Part shown: in pieces, positions 8,840 through 17,319 of the stretch | Position numbering within the stretch: the first letter of the stretch is position 1 | Layout: every line of letters starts with the position of its first letter | Source: Bacteroidota bacterium | GTDB taxonomy: Bacteria; Bacteroidota; Bacteroidia; Cytophagales; Cyclobacteriaceae | Length of the DNA: 64,000 nucleotides | Assembly: GCA_018267135.1 (NCBI GenBank) | Contig: JAFDZA010000011.1 | Location: forward strand, 93,939-157,938 | Reading direction: 5' to 3' | Position numbers and translations under genes: made by a program | The notes under the pieces: model-generated | Databases searched by the model: none | What the model was told of the DNA's origin: nothing | What the model saw: the letters and a program-made list of their open reading frames with translations, nothing else

Positions 8840-9741
8840 TACCAAAGTTTGTTGGGGTACATACCTTGTTTTACCAAGGCGTTGATTTTTGCCGAAACAA
8901 TTTCCTTGTCTTCTTTGTAGGTTACGCCAAACCAAATATTTCCTCCGGATAAAATTTTTACCTTTCCCTGGCCGGTTTTAATCATCTCATTAACCACCAG
9001 CGGAATAAAAAATTCTGATTTTATATTTTGATGATTGGCTTGTAAAAAATCAGAAAAATAGTTTTCAGTAAGCGATAAAATGCTTGGATGAAATCCCCAA
9101 AAGTTCATAGAGGTGGGGGTTTCCGGAGCCAGCACGCGGTCGCCTTCTTTTTCTTTGGAAATAATTTTGCCGTTTTCGCGCACAATGGTAGTTCTTTCTA
9201 CTACACTTTTTAAAAAACCCTGCTCATCGCGTTCGCCACAGCCACGTGAGACGCTGCCATGGTCGGAGAGTACGTTTTTTAAGGTATAGCCCACCATGGC
9301 ATGAGCCGAATTTTCATGTTTAAAAAAATCGGCTGTGGCGGCAAAGGCATCAAGTCCATAAAAATCGTCTGCATTGATGACGGCAAAAGGCTCATCGATT
9401 ACATCTTTAGCGCAAAGCATGGCGTGACTGGTGCCCCATGGCTTGGTGCGCTCGGGGTTTAGAAACTTGGCCGGCACATACGAATCTAATTCCTGGTTAA
9501 CAAACACCACATCTACCTTGCCCTGAAGCCGGGGTAAGAAAATTTCTTCTACTGTATCGCGTATCTCTTGGCGTACGATAAACACTACCTTATTAAAACC
9601 TGCCCGGATGGCATCGTACAGTGAGTAATCCATAATCGTTTCGCCCGAGGGACCAAAGCCATCAATCTGTTTGATGCCTCCGTAGCGGCTACCGATGCCG
9701 GCCGCCAGCACTAATAATGTAAGTCTTTTACCCGCAGCCAT
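8839..9741 (-). CDS. Sugar-1-phosphate nucleotidyltransferase
   Basis: A 300-residue NTP transferase. The nucleotide-binding signature is LVLAAGIGSRYGGIKQID (about 10-27), followed by GPSGETIMDYS and an acidic metal site in AVINADDFYG (about 117-126). The product is likely an NDP-sugar. It is coupled by a 1-base stop/start overlap to the sugar 1-kinase downstream, so the pair probably performs salvage of a free hexose to a nucleotide sugar. A divergent FucP-type sugar transporter begins 80 bases away on the other strand. Neither the base nor the sugar can be read from the sequence. Confidence 0.88.
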   Translation of the reverse strand: MAAGKRLTLLVLAAGIGSRYGGIKQIDGFGPSGETIMDYSLYDAIRAGFNKVVFIVRQEIRDTVEEIFLPRLQGKVDVVFVNQELDSYVPAKFLNPERTKPWGTSHAMLCAKDVIDEPFAVINADDFYGLDAFAATADFFKHENSAHAMVGYTLKNVLSDHGSVSRGCGERDEQGFLKSVVERTTIVRENGKIISKEKEGDRVLAPETPTSMNFWGFHPSILSLTENYFSDFLQANHQNIKSEFFIPLVVNEMIKTGQGKVKILSGGNIWFGVTYKEDKEIVSAKINALVKQGMYPNKLW

Positions 9742-9821
9742 TGTAGTTTGAATTTTTTGAATTAAATCGAACGAATTTCATTACCAAAAATAGAATATTA
9801 ATCGCTCATAAACTTAACAAA

Positions 9822-11090
9822 ATGTCTACCGCCAAAAATTATGTTGTCTCCATTACTATCATCGGAGTATTGTTTTTCATTTTCGGGTTTATTACCTGGC
9901 TCAATGGCACGTTAATTCCCTTTCTTAAGCTTTCGTGTGATCTGAAATCCGACTCGCAGGCGCTGCTGGTAACATTTGCTTTTTATATGGCGTATTTTTT
10001 TCTGGCCATTCCTTCGTCATTTATTTTAGCAAAAACCGGCTATAAAAAAGGGATGTCGCTCGGGCTGATGATTATGGCTATCGGGGCTTTCTTGTTCATC
10101 CCCGCAGCCCGCGACCGCAACTTTGGTCTATTTTTAACCGGATTGTTTATTCAGGGAATGGGCTTGGCGTTGCTCCAAACGGCTTCTAATCCCTACATCG
10201 CAGTGATCGGCCCGATTGAGTCGGCTGCCAAGCGCATAAGCATTATGGGTATCTGCAATAAGGTGGCTGGAGCTCTAAGCCCGTTAATATTAGGTGCAGT
10301 TGTACTAAAAGGGGCAGCCGAAATTGAAAAACAGATTGCCACGACTACCGATGCGGCCCAGCGGGTTTTGTTACTTCAAGATCTTTCGCACCGGGTTATT
10401 ATTCCTTACTTAATTATGGGGCTGGTGCTGTTGGTTCTGGCTTTGCTAATTTGGATTTCGCCCTTGCCGGAAATTGAAGCATCGGCCTCGGAAGAGGGGG
10501 GCTCCAATTCAACTCCCAAAACCAGTATCTTTCAATTTCCACACTTATTGCTGGGAGTACTTTGCTTGTTTTTGTATGTGGGTGTAGAGGTAATGGCGGG
10601 CGATGTTATTGGCACATACGGAAAATCGTTGGGGATGGCACTGGATCAGACTAAAAATTTTACTTCGTACACTTTGTGGTCAATGGTATTGGGGTACATA
10701 ATCGGTATTGTTACCATACCTAAATATTTGAAACAGCACACGGCACTTAAATTTTCTGCTTTCGTGGGTATTGCATTTGCTGTGCTGGCCTTTGTTACCC
10801 ACGGGTATACCAGTATTTTGTTCATTGCCCTGCTGGGGTTGGCCAATTCGCTAATGTGGCCCGCCATTTTCCCCATGGCCATAGATGGACTGGGTAAGTT
10901 TACCAAAATAGGTTCGGCCATGCTGGTAATGGGTATTGCAGGGGGGGCTATTTTGCCGCAGGTATATGGTTTGCTGGCTAAATCGGTACCTACACAAACT
11001 GCCTTTTTGTTATGCACATTGCCTTGCTATCTGTATATTTTATATTATGCTACCAAAGGATACAAAGCCGGAAAAAAAATTACGACTTAG
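9822..11090 (+). CDS. FucP/GluP-type sugar MFS transporter
   Basis: A 422-residue, 12-helix major facilitator of the fucose/glucose-galactose:H+ symporter family. Family features are the N-terminal FFIFGFITWLNGTLIPFLK (about 17-35), FFLAIPSSFILAKTGYKKGM (about 55-74), ALLQTASNPYIAVIGP (about 116-131) and, in the second half, YVGVEVMAGDVIG and WPAIFPMAIDGLGKFTKIGSA. It transports a monosaccharide across the inner membrane. It diverges from the kinase/nucleotidyltransferase pair and is followed after 9 bases by the SMP-30 gene, suggesting one sugar-use locus. Confidence 0.9.
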   Translation: MSTAKNYVVSITIIGVLFFIFGFITWLNGTLIPFLKLSCDLKSDSQALLVTFAFYMAYFFLAIPSSFILAKTGYKKGMSLGLMIMAIGAFLFIPAARDRNFGLFLTGLFIQGMGLALLQTASNPYIAVIGPIESAAKRISIMGICNKVAGALSPLILGAVVLKGAAEIEKQIATTTDAAQRVLLLQDLSHRVIIPYLIMGLVLLVLALLIWISPLPEIEASASEEGGSNSTPKTSIFQFPHLLLGVLCLFLYVGVEVMAGDVIGTYGKSLGMALDQTKNFTSYTLWSMVLGYIIGIVTIPKYLKQHTALKFSAFVGIAFAVLAFVTHGYTSILFIALLGLANSLMWPAIFPMAIDGLGKFTKIGSAMLVMGIAGGAILPQVYGLLAKSVPTQTAFLLCTLPCYLYILYYATKGYKAGKKITT

Positions 11091-11099
11091 CCGCATCTT

Positions 11100-11975
11100 A
11101 TGAAAGCTGTCTTTTTTGTTACATTCATCGGACTGATAACTCTCCGGGTTGAAGCACAGGAATTTTATCAGGTGAAAGACTTAACAGCCGAAAATCTTTT
11201 TACAGTTAATTGCGAAGGACCGGTTGTAGATAAAAGTGGAAACCTGTTTGTTGTTAATTTTCAACAAGACGGAACGATTGGCCAGGTATCCTCGGAGGGG
11301 AAAGTAAAGGTGTTTGTAACCTTGCCCCAGGGCAGTATTGGCAACGCCATTCAACTTGACCGGGAGGGGAATATGCTGGTAGCCGACTTTGCCGGTCATT
11401 CTATTTTGAAGGTAACAACCAAAACAAAAAAAATTTCGGTACTGGTGCACAGTGATCAGTTTAACCAACCCAACGATATCTGCCTCAATAAAAAAGGACA
11501 GTTGTTTGCCTCCGACCCCAATTGGAAAAATAATACCGGAAAAATCTGGCGCATTGAACCAGACGGAAAAATGGTTTTGCTGCAAGACAACATGGGTACG
11601 ACTAATGGCATTGAACTAAGCCCGGATGAAAAAACCCTTTACGTAAACGAAAGCGTGCAACGGGTAATTTGGGCTTTTGATGTGGATGATAACGGAGACC
11701 TGCATAACCAACGAAAATTTTTTGAGTTCTCCGATTTTGGGCTCGATGGTATGAAATGCGACAAAAAAGGCAACCTGTTGGTAACACGCTACGACAAAGG
11801 AGCCGTGGCTATTTTTACTCCGCAGGGCAAACTAATGCGCGAAGTTTTTATGAAAGGAAAAAAGACCAGCAATATTTGTCTGGGTGGGAAGGATGGGAAA
11901 ACGTGTTTTGTTACACTACAAGATCGTAAATGTGTAGAAACCTTCCGGCATGAAACAGAAGGGAAAAATTATTAA
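11100..11975 (+). CDS. Exported SMP-30/gluconolactonase/LRE-type beta-propeller
   Basis: A 291-residue protein with a signal peptide (about 1-19, ending VEAQ) and six-bladed propeller repeats. Typical SMP-30 segments are EGPVVDKSGNLFVVNF (about 39-54), FNQPNDICLNKKGQLFASDP and GIELSPDEKTLYVNES, which carry the usual Glu, Asn and Asp metal ligands. Family members hydrolyse sugar lactones. Together with the preceding transporter it suggests oxidation of a sugar to a lactone in the periplasm, though this is inference. The gene starts 9 bases after the transporter. Confidence 0.85.
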   Translation: MKAVFFVTFIGLITLRVEAQEFYQVKDLTAENLFTVNCEGPVVDKSGNLFVVNFQQDGTIGQVSSEGKVKVFVTLPQGSIGNAIQLDREGNMLVADFAGHSILKVTTKTKKISVLVHSDQFNQPNDICLNKKGQLFASDPNWKNNTGKIWRIEPDGKMVLLQDNMGTTNGIELSPDEKTLYVNESVQRVIWAFDVDDNGDLHNQRKFFEFSDFGLDGMKCDKKGNLLVTRYDKGAVAIFTPQGKLMREVFMKGKKTSNICLGGKDGKTCFVTLQDRKCVETFRHETEGKNY

Positions 11976-12027
11976 TTATAGAATCTGGTAAAACATTTAT
12001 TTTCGTGTTTTTATTTCTCCCCGCTTC

Positions 12028-14454
12028 ATGAAAATCTCTTACCACTGGCTCAGGCAATACATTGATATACCGGAAACACCCGAAGAAATAGGGCAGATAC
12101 TCACGTCCACCGGGTTAGAAGTTGAAAGTATTGAACCGATTGAAACCATTAAAGGCGGCTTAAAAGGCTTGGTAATTGGGGAAGTGATAACGTGTGCCAA
12201 ACATCCTAATGCCGATAAACTATCTATCGCCACCGTAAACGTAGGAAAGGAAACTCTTTCGCAGATTGTATGCGGGGCACCCAACGTAGCAGCTGGCCAA
12301 AAAGTGGTGGTAGCATTGCCCGGCACTACAGTGCACCCAATAAAAGGAGAACCCTTTACTATTAAGTCGGCCAAGATACGTGGGGAGGCCAGCGAGGGCA
12401 TGATTTGCGCAGAAGATGAAATCGGACTTGGCGAAAGCCATGCCGGAATAATGGTGCTGAGCCCGTCTGCAATAAATGGAACTTTGGCAGCCGACTATTT
12501 TAATGTAGCATCGGATTTTATTTTTGAGATAGGATTAACACCTAACCGGGCCGATGCCGCCTCACATATCGGGGTGGCGCGCGATATCAAAGCAGTAAAA
12601 AACAGAAAAGTAGAATTTCCTTCCGTAGAAAATTTTAAGACGGACAACACGAAATTAACTATCCCTGTTTCGGTGGAAGACACTAAAATGTGCCCGCGCT
12701 TTTCAGGTGTTTCTATTTCTAATGTAACGGTAAAAGAATCGCCCGATTGGTTAAAGAACAAACTGAAGGCGATCGGCCTTACACCGATTAATAATATTGT
12801 AGACATCACCAATTTTGTATGCCATGAAGTAGGGCAGCCACTCCATGCCTACGATGCCGGAAAAATAACCGGAAAAAAAATTATTGTAAAAACATTGCCG
12901 GCCGAAACCCAATTTAAAACACTGGACGGCAAAGAACGAATCTTGGCCGCCACCGATCTGATGGTGTGCGATGGCGAAGGCCGGGGCATGTGCTTGGCCG
13001 GAGTTTTTGGAGGCATCGACTCAGGCATTACCGATAAAACTACCGATCTTTTTTTAGAAGGTGCCTATTGGGCACCGGATGGCATACGCAAAACAGCACT
13101 ACGCCATGCGCTGAAAACCGATGCCTCGTTCCGGTTTGAGCGGGGCACCGATGTAAACCAAACTGTTTATGCAGTGAAGCGTGCGGCTATGCTGATCGTA
13201 GAAATAGCAGGAGGAGAAATTTCTTCTGAGGTGGTTGATGTTTACCCTACGAAGATCGAAAACCAAACCATCCTCGTTAAATTTAAAAATGTAGATCGGT
13301 TGATCGGAAAAAAAATCAAACACGAAGAAATATATTCTATTTTAGAAAGACTGGAGATAGCGGTTTCTCATAAAACAGAGGAAGGATTTACCGCTTCTGT
13401 GCCTCCTTACCGGGTAGATGTTGTTCAGGAAGCCGATGTAGTAGAAGAAATCTTGCGCATTTACGGATTAAATAACATCGAACTATCAACCCGGGTAGGA
13501 GCAGATTATCTGGCTCCTTTTCCCGAAAAAGACCTGACCAAGTTTAAAAAATCGGTAGGTGCAATGTTGGCGGCCAATGGATTTTACGAAATCCTCACGA
13601 ACTCACTTACCCACATGGTCTATCGAGACCGGATTAAAACCACCGGTGAGGCCGTAGAGATAGTAAACAAACTCAGCGAAGAACAAGGGATTTTAAGACA
13701 AACCATGCTGTTTAGCGGCTTGGAAGTTTGCGCGTACAATATCAACCGCAAACAAAAAGTTTTAAAACTGTTTGAGTTTGGCAAAATCTATGGAAAAACC
13801 ACGGGCCAGGAAGGGTTAAAAAATTATTTTGAAGAAGATCGCCTTTCCATTTGGCTCACGGGTCAGTACGAAACAGAAAACTGGCAGAACAAAACACGGG
13901 AAGTTCATTTTCACGATCTGGCACAGACCGTAACAAGCGTGTTGTCACTGGCCACAATAGGGCGCACAAAAGAAGAACCTATTGCCGATGATGTTTTTGA
14001 GTATGGAATAAAAATTCTAATAGGGAAGACCGAAATCGGCCGATTAGGGAAAATAAGAAAAGCACACCTGAAACAAGCGGGCATTAAACAAGATGTATTT
14101 TTTGCCGACCTGCCCACCGATTTGCTTTTCAGAGCCGCAAACCCTAAGTTCGTTGTGCAGGAAGTTCCTAAGTTCCCCGAGGTGCGCAGAGACTTATCGT
14201 TGGTGCTTGATAATCGGGTGAAGTTTGCTGAAATTGAAACGTTAGCCAGAGCTACCGAGCAACGTCTGATTAAAGAAATAATCGTGTTTGATGTGTACGA
14301 AGGAGATAAAATTCAGACCGGTAAAAAAGCATACGCGCTGGGCTTTACCCTGCAGGACGAAAATAAGACTCTGACCGATGAAGAAATTGATAATGTAATG
14401 TCTAAGTTGATAGGTACATTTGAAGGAAAGATGGGGGCCGTCATCAGAAAATAA
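12028..14454 (+). CDS. pheT: Phenylalanine-tRNA ligase beta subunit
   Basis: An 808-residue beta chain of the (alpha-beta)2 enzyme that charges tRNA-Phe. It has an N-terminal EMAP/OB tRNA-binding domain (about 40-150), B3/B4 editing domain (about 210-400), B5 (about 410-480), the core (about 490-690) and a C-terminal FDX anticodon-binding domain (about 715-808, beginning KFPEVRRDLSLVL). The length is normal. pheS is not next to it, which is common in Bacteroidota. It is followed by a small coiled-coil gene, zapA and rny on the same strand. Confidence 0.97.
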   Translation: MKISYHWLRQYIDIPETPEEIGQILTSTGLEVESIEPIETIKGGLKGLVIGEVITCAKHPNADKLSIATVNVGKETLSQIVCGAPNVAAGQKVVVALPGTTVHPIKGEPFTIKSAKIRGEASEGMICAEDEIGLGESHAGIMVLSPSAINGTLAADYFNVASDFIFEIGLTPNRADAASHIGVARDIKAVKNRKVEFPSVENFKTDNTKLTIPVSVEDTKMCPRFSGVSISNVTVKESPDWLKNKLKAIGLTPINNIVDITNFVCHEVGQPLHAYDAGKITGKKIIVKTLPAETQFKTLDGKERILAATDLMVCDGEGRGMCLAGVFGGIDSGITDKTTDLFLEGAYWAPDGIRKTALRHALKTDASFRFERGTDVNQTVYAVKRAAMLIVEIAGGEISSEVVDVYPTKIENQTILVKFKNVDRLIGKKIKHEEIYSILERLEIAVSHKTEEGFTASVPPYRVDVVQEADVVEEILRIYGLNNIELSTRVGADYLAPFPEKDLTKFKKSVGAMLAANGFYEILTNSLTHMVYRDRIKTTGEAVEIVNKLSEEQGILRQTMLFSGLEVCAYNINRKQKVLKLFEFGKIYGKTTGQEGLKNYFEEDRLSIWLTGQYETENWQNKTREVHFHDLAQTVTSVLSLATIGRTKEEPIADDVFEYGIKILIGKTEIGRLGKIRKAHLKQAGIKQDVFFADLPTDLLFRAANPKFVVQEVPKFPEVRRDLSLVLDNRVKFAEIETLARATEQRLIKEIIVFDVYEGDKIQTGKKAYALGFTLQDENKTLTDEEIDNVMSKLIGTFEGKMGAVIRK

Positions 14455-14498
14455 CAACCAAGTCAATAAAAAAATATTTTGATTTTAACATTACCTGC

Positions 14499-14795
14499 GT
14501 GAATCAAGAAATAATAAAAAACAACCTCAGTGGCCTGGAGCGGAAAATTATGTTGCTGCTCAATGAGCACAAATCATTGAAAGACGAAATGCGCGCCATT
14601 AAACTTGAAAACCACGAACTGCGCACCGATTTGCGCAAACGAGATGAGCAGTTGGCCAATTTTAAAAATCAGATTAAAATCACTAAAATTGTGGATTATA
14701 TAAACCCGGAAGACGAAAGTATTTCGGAATTGAGAGCAAAAGTGGACGAATACATCCGCGAAATAGACAAGTGCATCGCTAACGTAAGCCGATAA
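14499..14795 (+). CDS. Small coiled-coil protein between pheT and zapA
   Basis: A 98-residue acidic/basic helical protein with a heptad pattern over about residues 10-65 (LSGLERKIMLLLNEHKSL onward), then a short C-terminal helix. The start codon is GTG. It has no signal peptide or membrane segment. I do not recognise a named family; a gene of this sort between pheT and zapA is common in Bacteroidota. Its position 6 bases ahead of zapA and its coiled-coil nature suggest a division-associated or ZapB-like partner, which is inference. Confidence 0.7.
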   Translation: MNQEIIKNNLSGLERKIMLLLNEHKSLKDEMRAIKLENHELRTDLRKRDEQLANFKNQIKITKIVDYINPEDESISELRAKVDEYIREIDKCIANVSR

Positions 14796-14801
14796 ACATT
14801 G

Positions 14802-15086
14802 ATGGACGATCTTTCTGTTAAAATTAAAATTGCTGACCGCGAGTACCCCATGAAAGTGAAGCGCTCCGAAGAGGAACGCGTACGGGCTGCGGGCAGAACC
14901 ATCAATGAAAAAATAAAAAGCTACCGCGAAAAGTTTGGCATAGATGATAAACAAGATCTATTGGCCATGGTAGCCTTTGATTGTTTAGTAGAAAAAATGG
15001 CTGACGAAGAAACCGTGCACACCACCGACCAAACCGTGCTTGAGAAACTGGAAAATCTCAACCGCTTGGTATCGCAGGCCGTCTAA
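14802..15086 (+). CDS. zapA: Cell division protein ZapA
   Basis: A 94-residue ZapA, which binds and bundles FtsZ at mid-cell. It has the N-terminal beta-strand region VKIKIADREYPMKV, the helix RVRAAGRTINEKI and a C-terminal coiled coil (about 60-94). I prefer the ATG at 14802 over the TTG just before it. It follows the small coiled-coil gene by 6 bases and is followed by rny after 124 bases, probably one transcript. Confidence 0.9.
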   Translation: MDDLSVKIKIADREYPMKVKRSEEERVRAAGRTINEKIKSYREKFGIDDKQDLLAMVAFDCLVEKMADEETVHTTDQTVLEKLENLNRLVSQAV

Positions 15087-15131
15087 ATATCTTTCCCTCT
15101 CAATCCTCCTTTCTTCTTCGGGCTTGATCTG

Positions 15132-15163
15132 AATGAATTGGCACTTTTCTATTTCAATTCATT
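15132..15163 (+). other. Hairpin in the zapA-rny gap
   Basis: A perfect 9-bp inverted repeat (AATGAATTG 15132-15140, CAATTCATT 15155-15163) with a 14-base loop and no T-run. A second short palindrome, GTTAA-acg-TTAAC, lies at about 15188-15200. These may be structures in the leader of rny, or processing sites. No terminator is evident. Confidence 0.35.
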
Positions 15164-15210
15164 TCTCATCAACCTAAACGGGTCATTGTTAAACGTTAAC
15201 CATTTAGTAT

Positions 15211-16785
15211 ATGGAACAGATGGAAATCATTACGGTGGCATCAATTGCTTTTGCGGCCACCCTTATTTTAGCCCTGCTCATTGGTCAGTTTCTTTACAAA
15301 AGAAGAGTGAAGAGAAACCAGGCCGAGTTGAATGAAAAATCAAAACTGATTATTAAAGAAGCCGAACTTCAGGCTGAAAACATTAAGAAAGACCGCATCA
15401 TCGAAGCTAAAGAAAAGCTTATCAAAATGAAGCAGGAATTTGAAGAAGAAGCGAACCGTAAAAAAAACCAGATCATTGCCAACGAACAAAAGGTAAAGCA
15501 GCGCGAAGCCCAACTGAGCAAGGAACTGGAACAACTGAAACGCAAAGAAACCGATGTGGACCAAGAGCGGCAAAGTTTAGCTCAACAGCATGACTTGGTA
15601 AAAAAACGCAAAGAAGAACTTGATAAATTTAATGCTCAAAAAGTAGCCGTGCTGGAGGGGATATCAAAACTCACGGCCGATCAGGCCCGCGATCAGTTGG
15701 TAGAGTCTATGAAAGAAGAAGCACAAACTAAGGCCAGCAGTTACATTAAGGATATTATGGAGCAGGCCAAACTTACGGCCACCAAAGAATCCAGAAAGAT
15801 TATTATAGAAACCATACAGCGCACGGCCTCTGAGCAGGCTGTAGAAAACTGTGTTTCTATTTTCAATATCGAGAGCGATGACATCAAAGGTAAAATTATT
15901 GGCCGCGAAGGAAGAAATATCCGCACGCTGGAAGCCGCCACCGGGGTAGAATTTATTGTGGATGATACCCCCGAAGCCATTATCATTTCAGGGTTCGATC
16001 CGGTGCGCAGGGAGGTGGCCCGGTTGTCGCTGCACCGCCTGGTGCAAGATGGGCGTATTCACCCGGCTCGCATTGAAGAGATTGTAGCCAAGACGAGTAA
16101 AAATATTGAAGATGAGATTAATGAAATAGGCGAACGCACGGTGATTGATCTGGGCATCCACGGCTTACACCCCGATTTGGTACGTATGGTAGGACGTATG
16201 CGCTTCCGTTCTTCGTACGGACAAAATTTATTACAGCACTCGCGCGAAGTAGCAAACCTCTGCGCCATCATGGCCTCCGAACTGGGGTTGAATGTAAAGC
16301 AAGCCAAGCGAGCCGGCCTGCTGCACGACATCGGTAAGGTATGGCCCGAAGAACTGGAAAAACCTCATGCTATTGTAGGCATGGAGTTGGCTCAGAAATA
16401 CAAAGAGCATCCTGTTATCTGCAATGCCATAGGGGCACACCATGATGAAATTGAAATGACGAGTTTGATTTCGCCCATTGTGCAAGCCTGCGATGCCATC
16501 TCGGGCGCCCGCCCCGGAGCCAGACGCGAGGTAATGGAACAATATATGAAACGCCTGAAAGAACTGGAGCAGGTAGGCTTGAGTTTTGAGGGTGTAGAAA
16601 AATGTTATGCCATACAAGCCGGCCGCGAGCTGCGGGTAATTGTAGATGCCGAAAAAGCCAGCGATGACCGAGCCAGTAAACTTAGCTTCGACATCTCGCA
16701 AAAAATTGAACGCGATATGCAATACCCCGGACAAATTAAGGTAACCGTAATACGGGAAATGCGTAGTGTGGCGTATGCCAAATAA
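15211..16785 (+). CDS. rny: Ribonuclease Y
   Basis: A 524-residue membrane-anchored endoribonuclease that starts mRNA decay. One N-terminal transmembrane helix (about 5-28) is followed by a long charged coiled coil (about 35-190), a KH RNA-binding domain (about 215-275, with [15 protein letters not shown]) and an HD phosphohydrolase domain (about 330-425, with [11 protein letters not shown] and the metal-binding LLHDIGKVW). All HD residues are present. The length is standard. A clear terminator follows at 16860. Confidence 0.96.
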   Translation: MEQMEIITVASIAFAATLILALLIGQFLYKRRVKRNQAELNEKSKLIIKEAELQAENIKKDRIIEAKEKLIKMKQEFEEEANRKKNQIIANEQKVKQREAQLSKELEQLKRKETDVDQERQSLAQQHDLVKKRKEELDKFNAQKVAVLEGISKLTADQARDQLVESMKEEAQTKASSYIKDIMEQAKLTATKESRKIIIETIQRTASEQAVENCVSIFNIESDDIKGKIIGREGRNIRTLEAATGVEFIVDDTPEAIIISGFDPVRREVARLSLHRLVQDGRIHPARIEEIVAKTSKNIEDEINEIGERTVIDLGIHGLHPDLVRMVGRMRFRSSYGQNLLQHSREVANLCAIMASELGLNVKQAKRAGLLHDIGKVWPEELEKPHAIVGMELAQKYKEHPVICNAIGAHHDEIEMTSLISPIVQACDAISGARPGARREVMEQYMKRLKELEQVGLSFEGVEKCYAIQAGRELRVIVDAEKASDDRASKLSFDISQKIERDMQYPGQIKVTVIREMRSVAYAK

Positions 16786-16859
16786 ACCAAGCTGAATAAA
16801 AAAATAACTCTCTTATTTTTTTAACTGCACGCAATACACTTTTTTTAAAATTGATATTG

Positions 16860-16892
16860 AGCGAATGAGGAAACATCTTCATTCGCTTTTTT
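16860..16892 (+). terminator. Intrinsic terminator after rny
   Basis: GCGAATGA (16861-16868) pairs with TCATTCGC (16879-16886), extended by an A-T pair, then six T (16887-16892). The loop is 10 bases. Confidence 0.88.
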
Positions 16893-17319
16893 ATTCTATC
16901 GCGTTGGCTAATAAACTTCAGCTAGAATTTTTTCTTATCACACTCAATTAATAATTGATTTCTATTTGTTAAGGTATAAGCCTGACAATGAAAATCACTT
17001 ATCAGATTTTTACCGCCCCACATAAGGAGTTGATTTTTATTTTGCAATCATGCTGTCAGTTTTCAATTGTAGGGTTGTAGTTGAATAGGATTTACTCACT
17101 TATAAATTGAGAAATTGGTTTGCTCATTTTTTGGAGCGAGCCAATCAAAAAATTTAAAAAATGATGAAAATTAAAAATGAAATTAATCAGCTGTATAATT
17201 GAAATAAAATTAAAATGAAATCATTATTAGTTTATGTAATTAAATGAAAAACATCTTTGATGTATGCAAAGAGACACGTTAAATTTCTGCACTTAATTTA
17301 TTAACTAAACAATAACCGT
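16893..17319. other. AT-rich gap upstream of the SusC operon
   Basis: About 430 bases between the rny terminator and susC, very AT-rich and without a credible open frame or RNA gene. It should hold the operon promoter. The best -7-like box is CATCTTTG at 17252-17259 (one mismatch to TAnnTTTG), about 60 bases before the start, with no convincing -33 element. I see no clear operator repeat. Confidence 0.5.

Noticed and set aside
7814..8935. Aminoglycoside resistance kinase
   Set aside because: The APH fold alone suggests this, but the motifs match N-acetylhexosamine 1-kinase and the neighbours are sugar genes.
15087..15210. 6S RNA between zapA and rny
   Set aside because: The spacer is only 124 bases and I cannot draw the long closing stem with a central bubble. 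The hairpin present is short and AT-rich.
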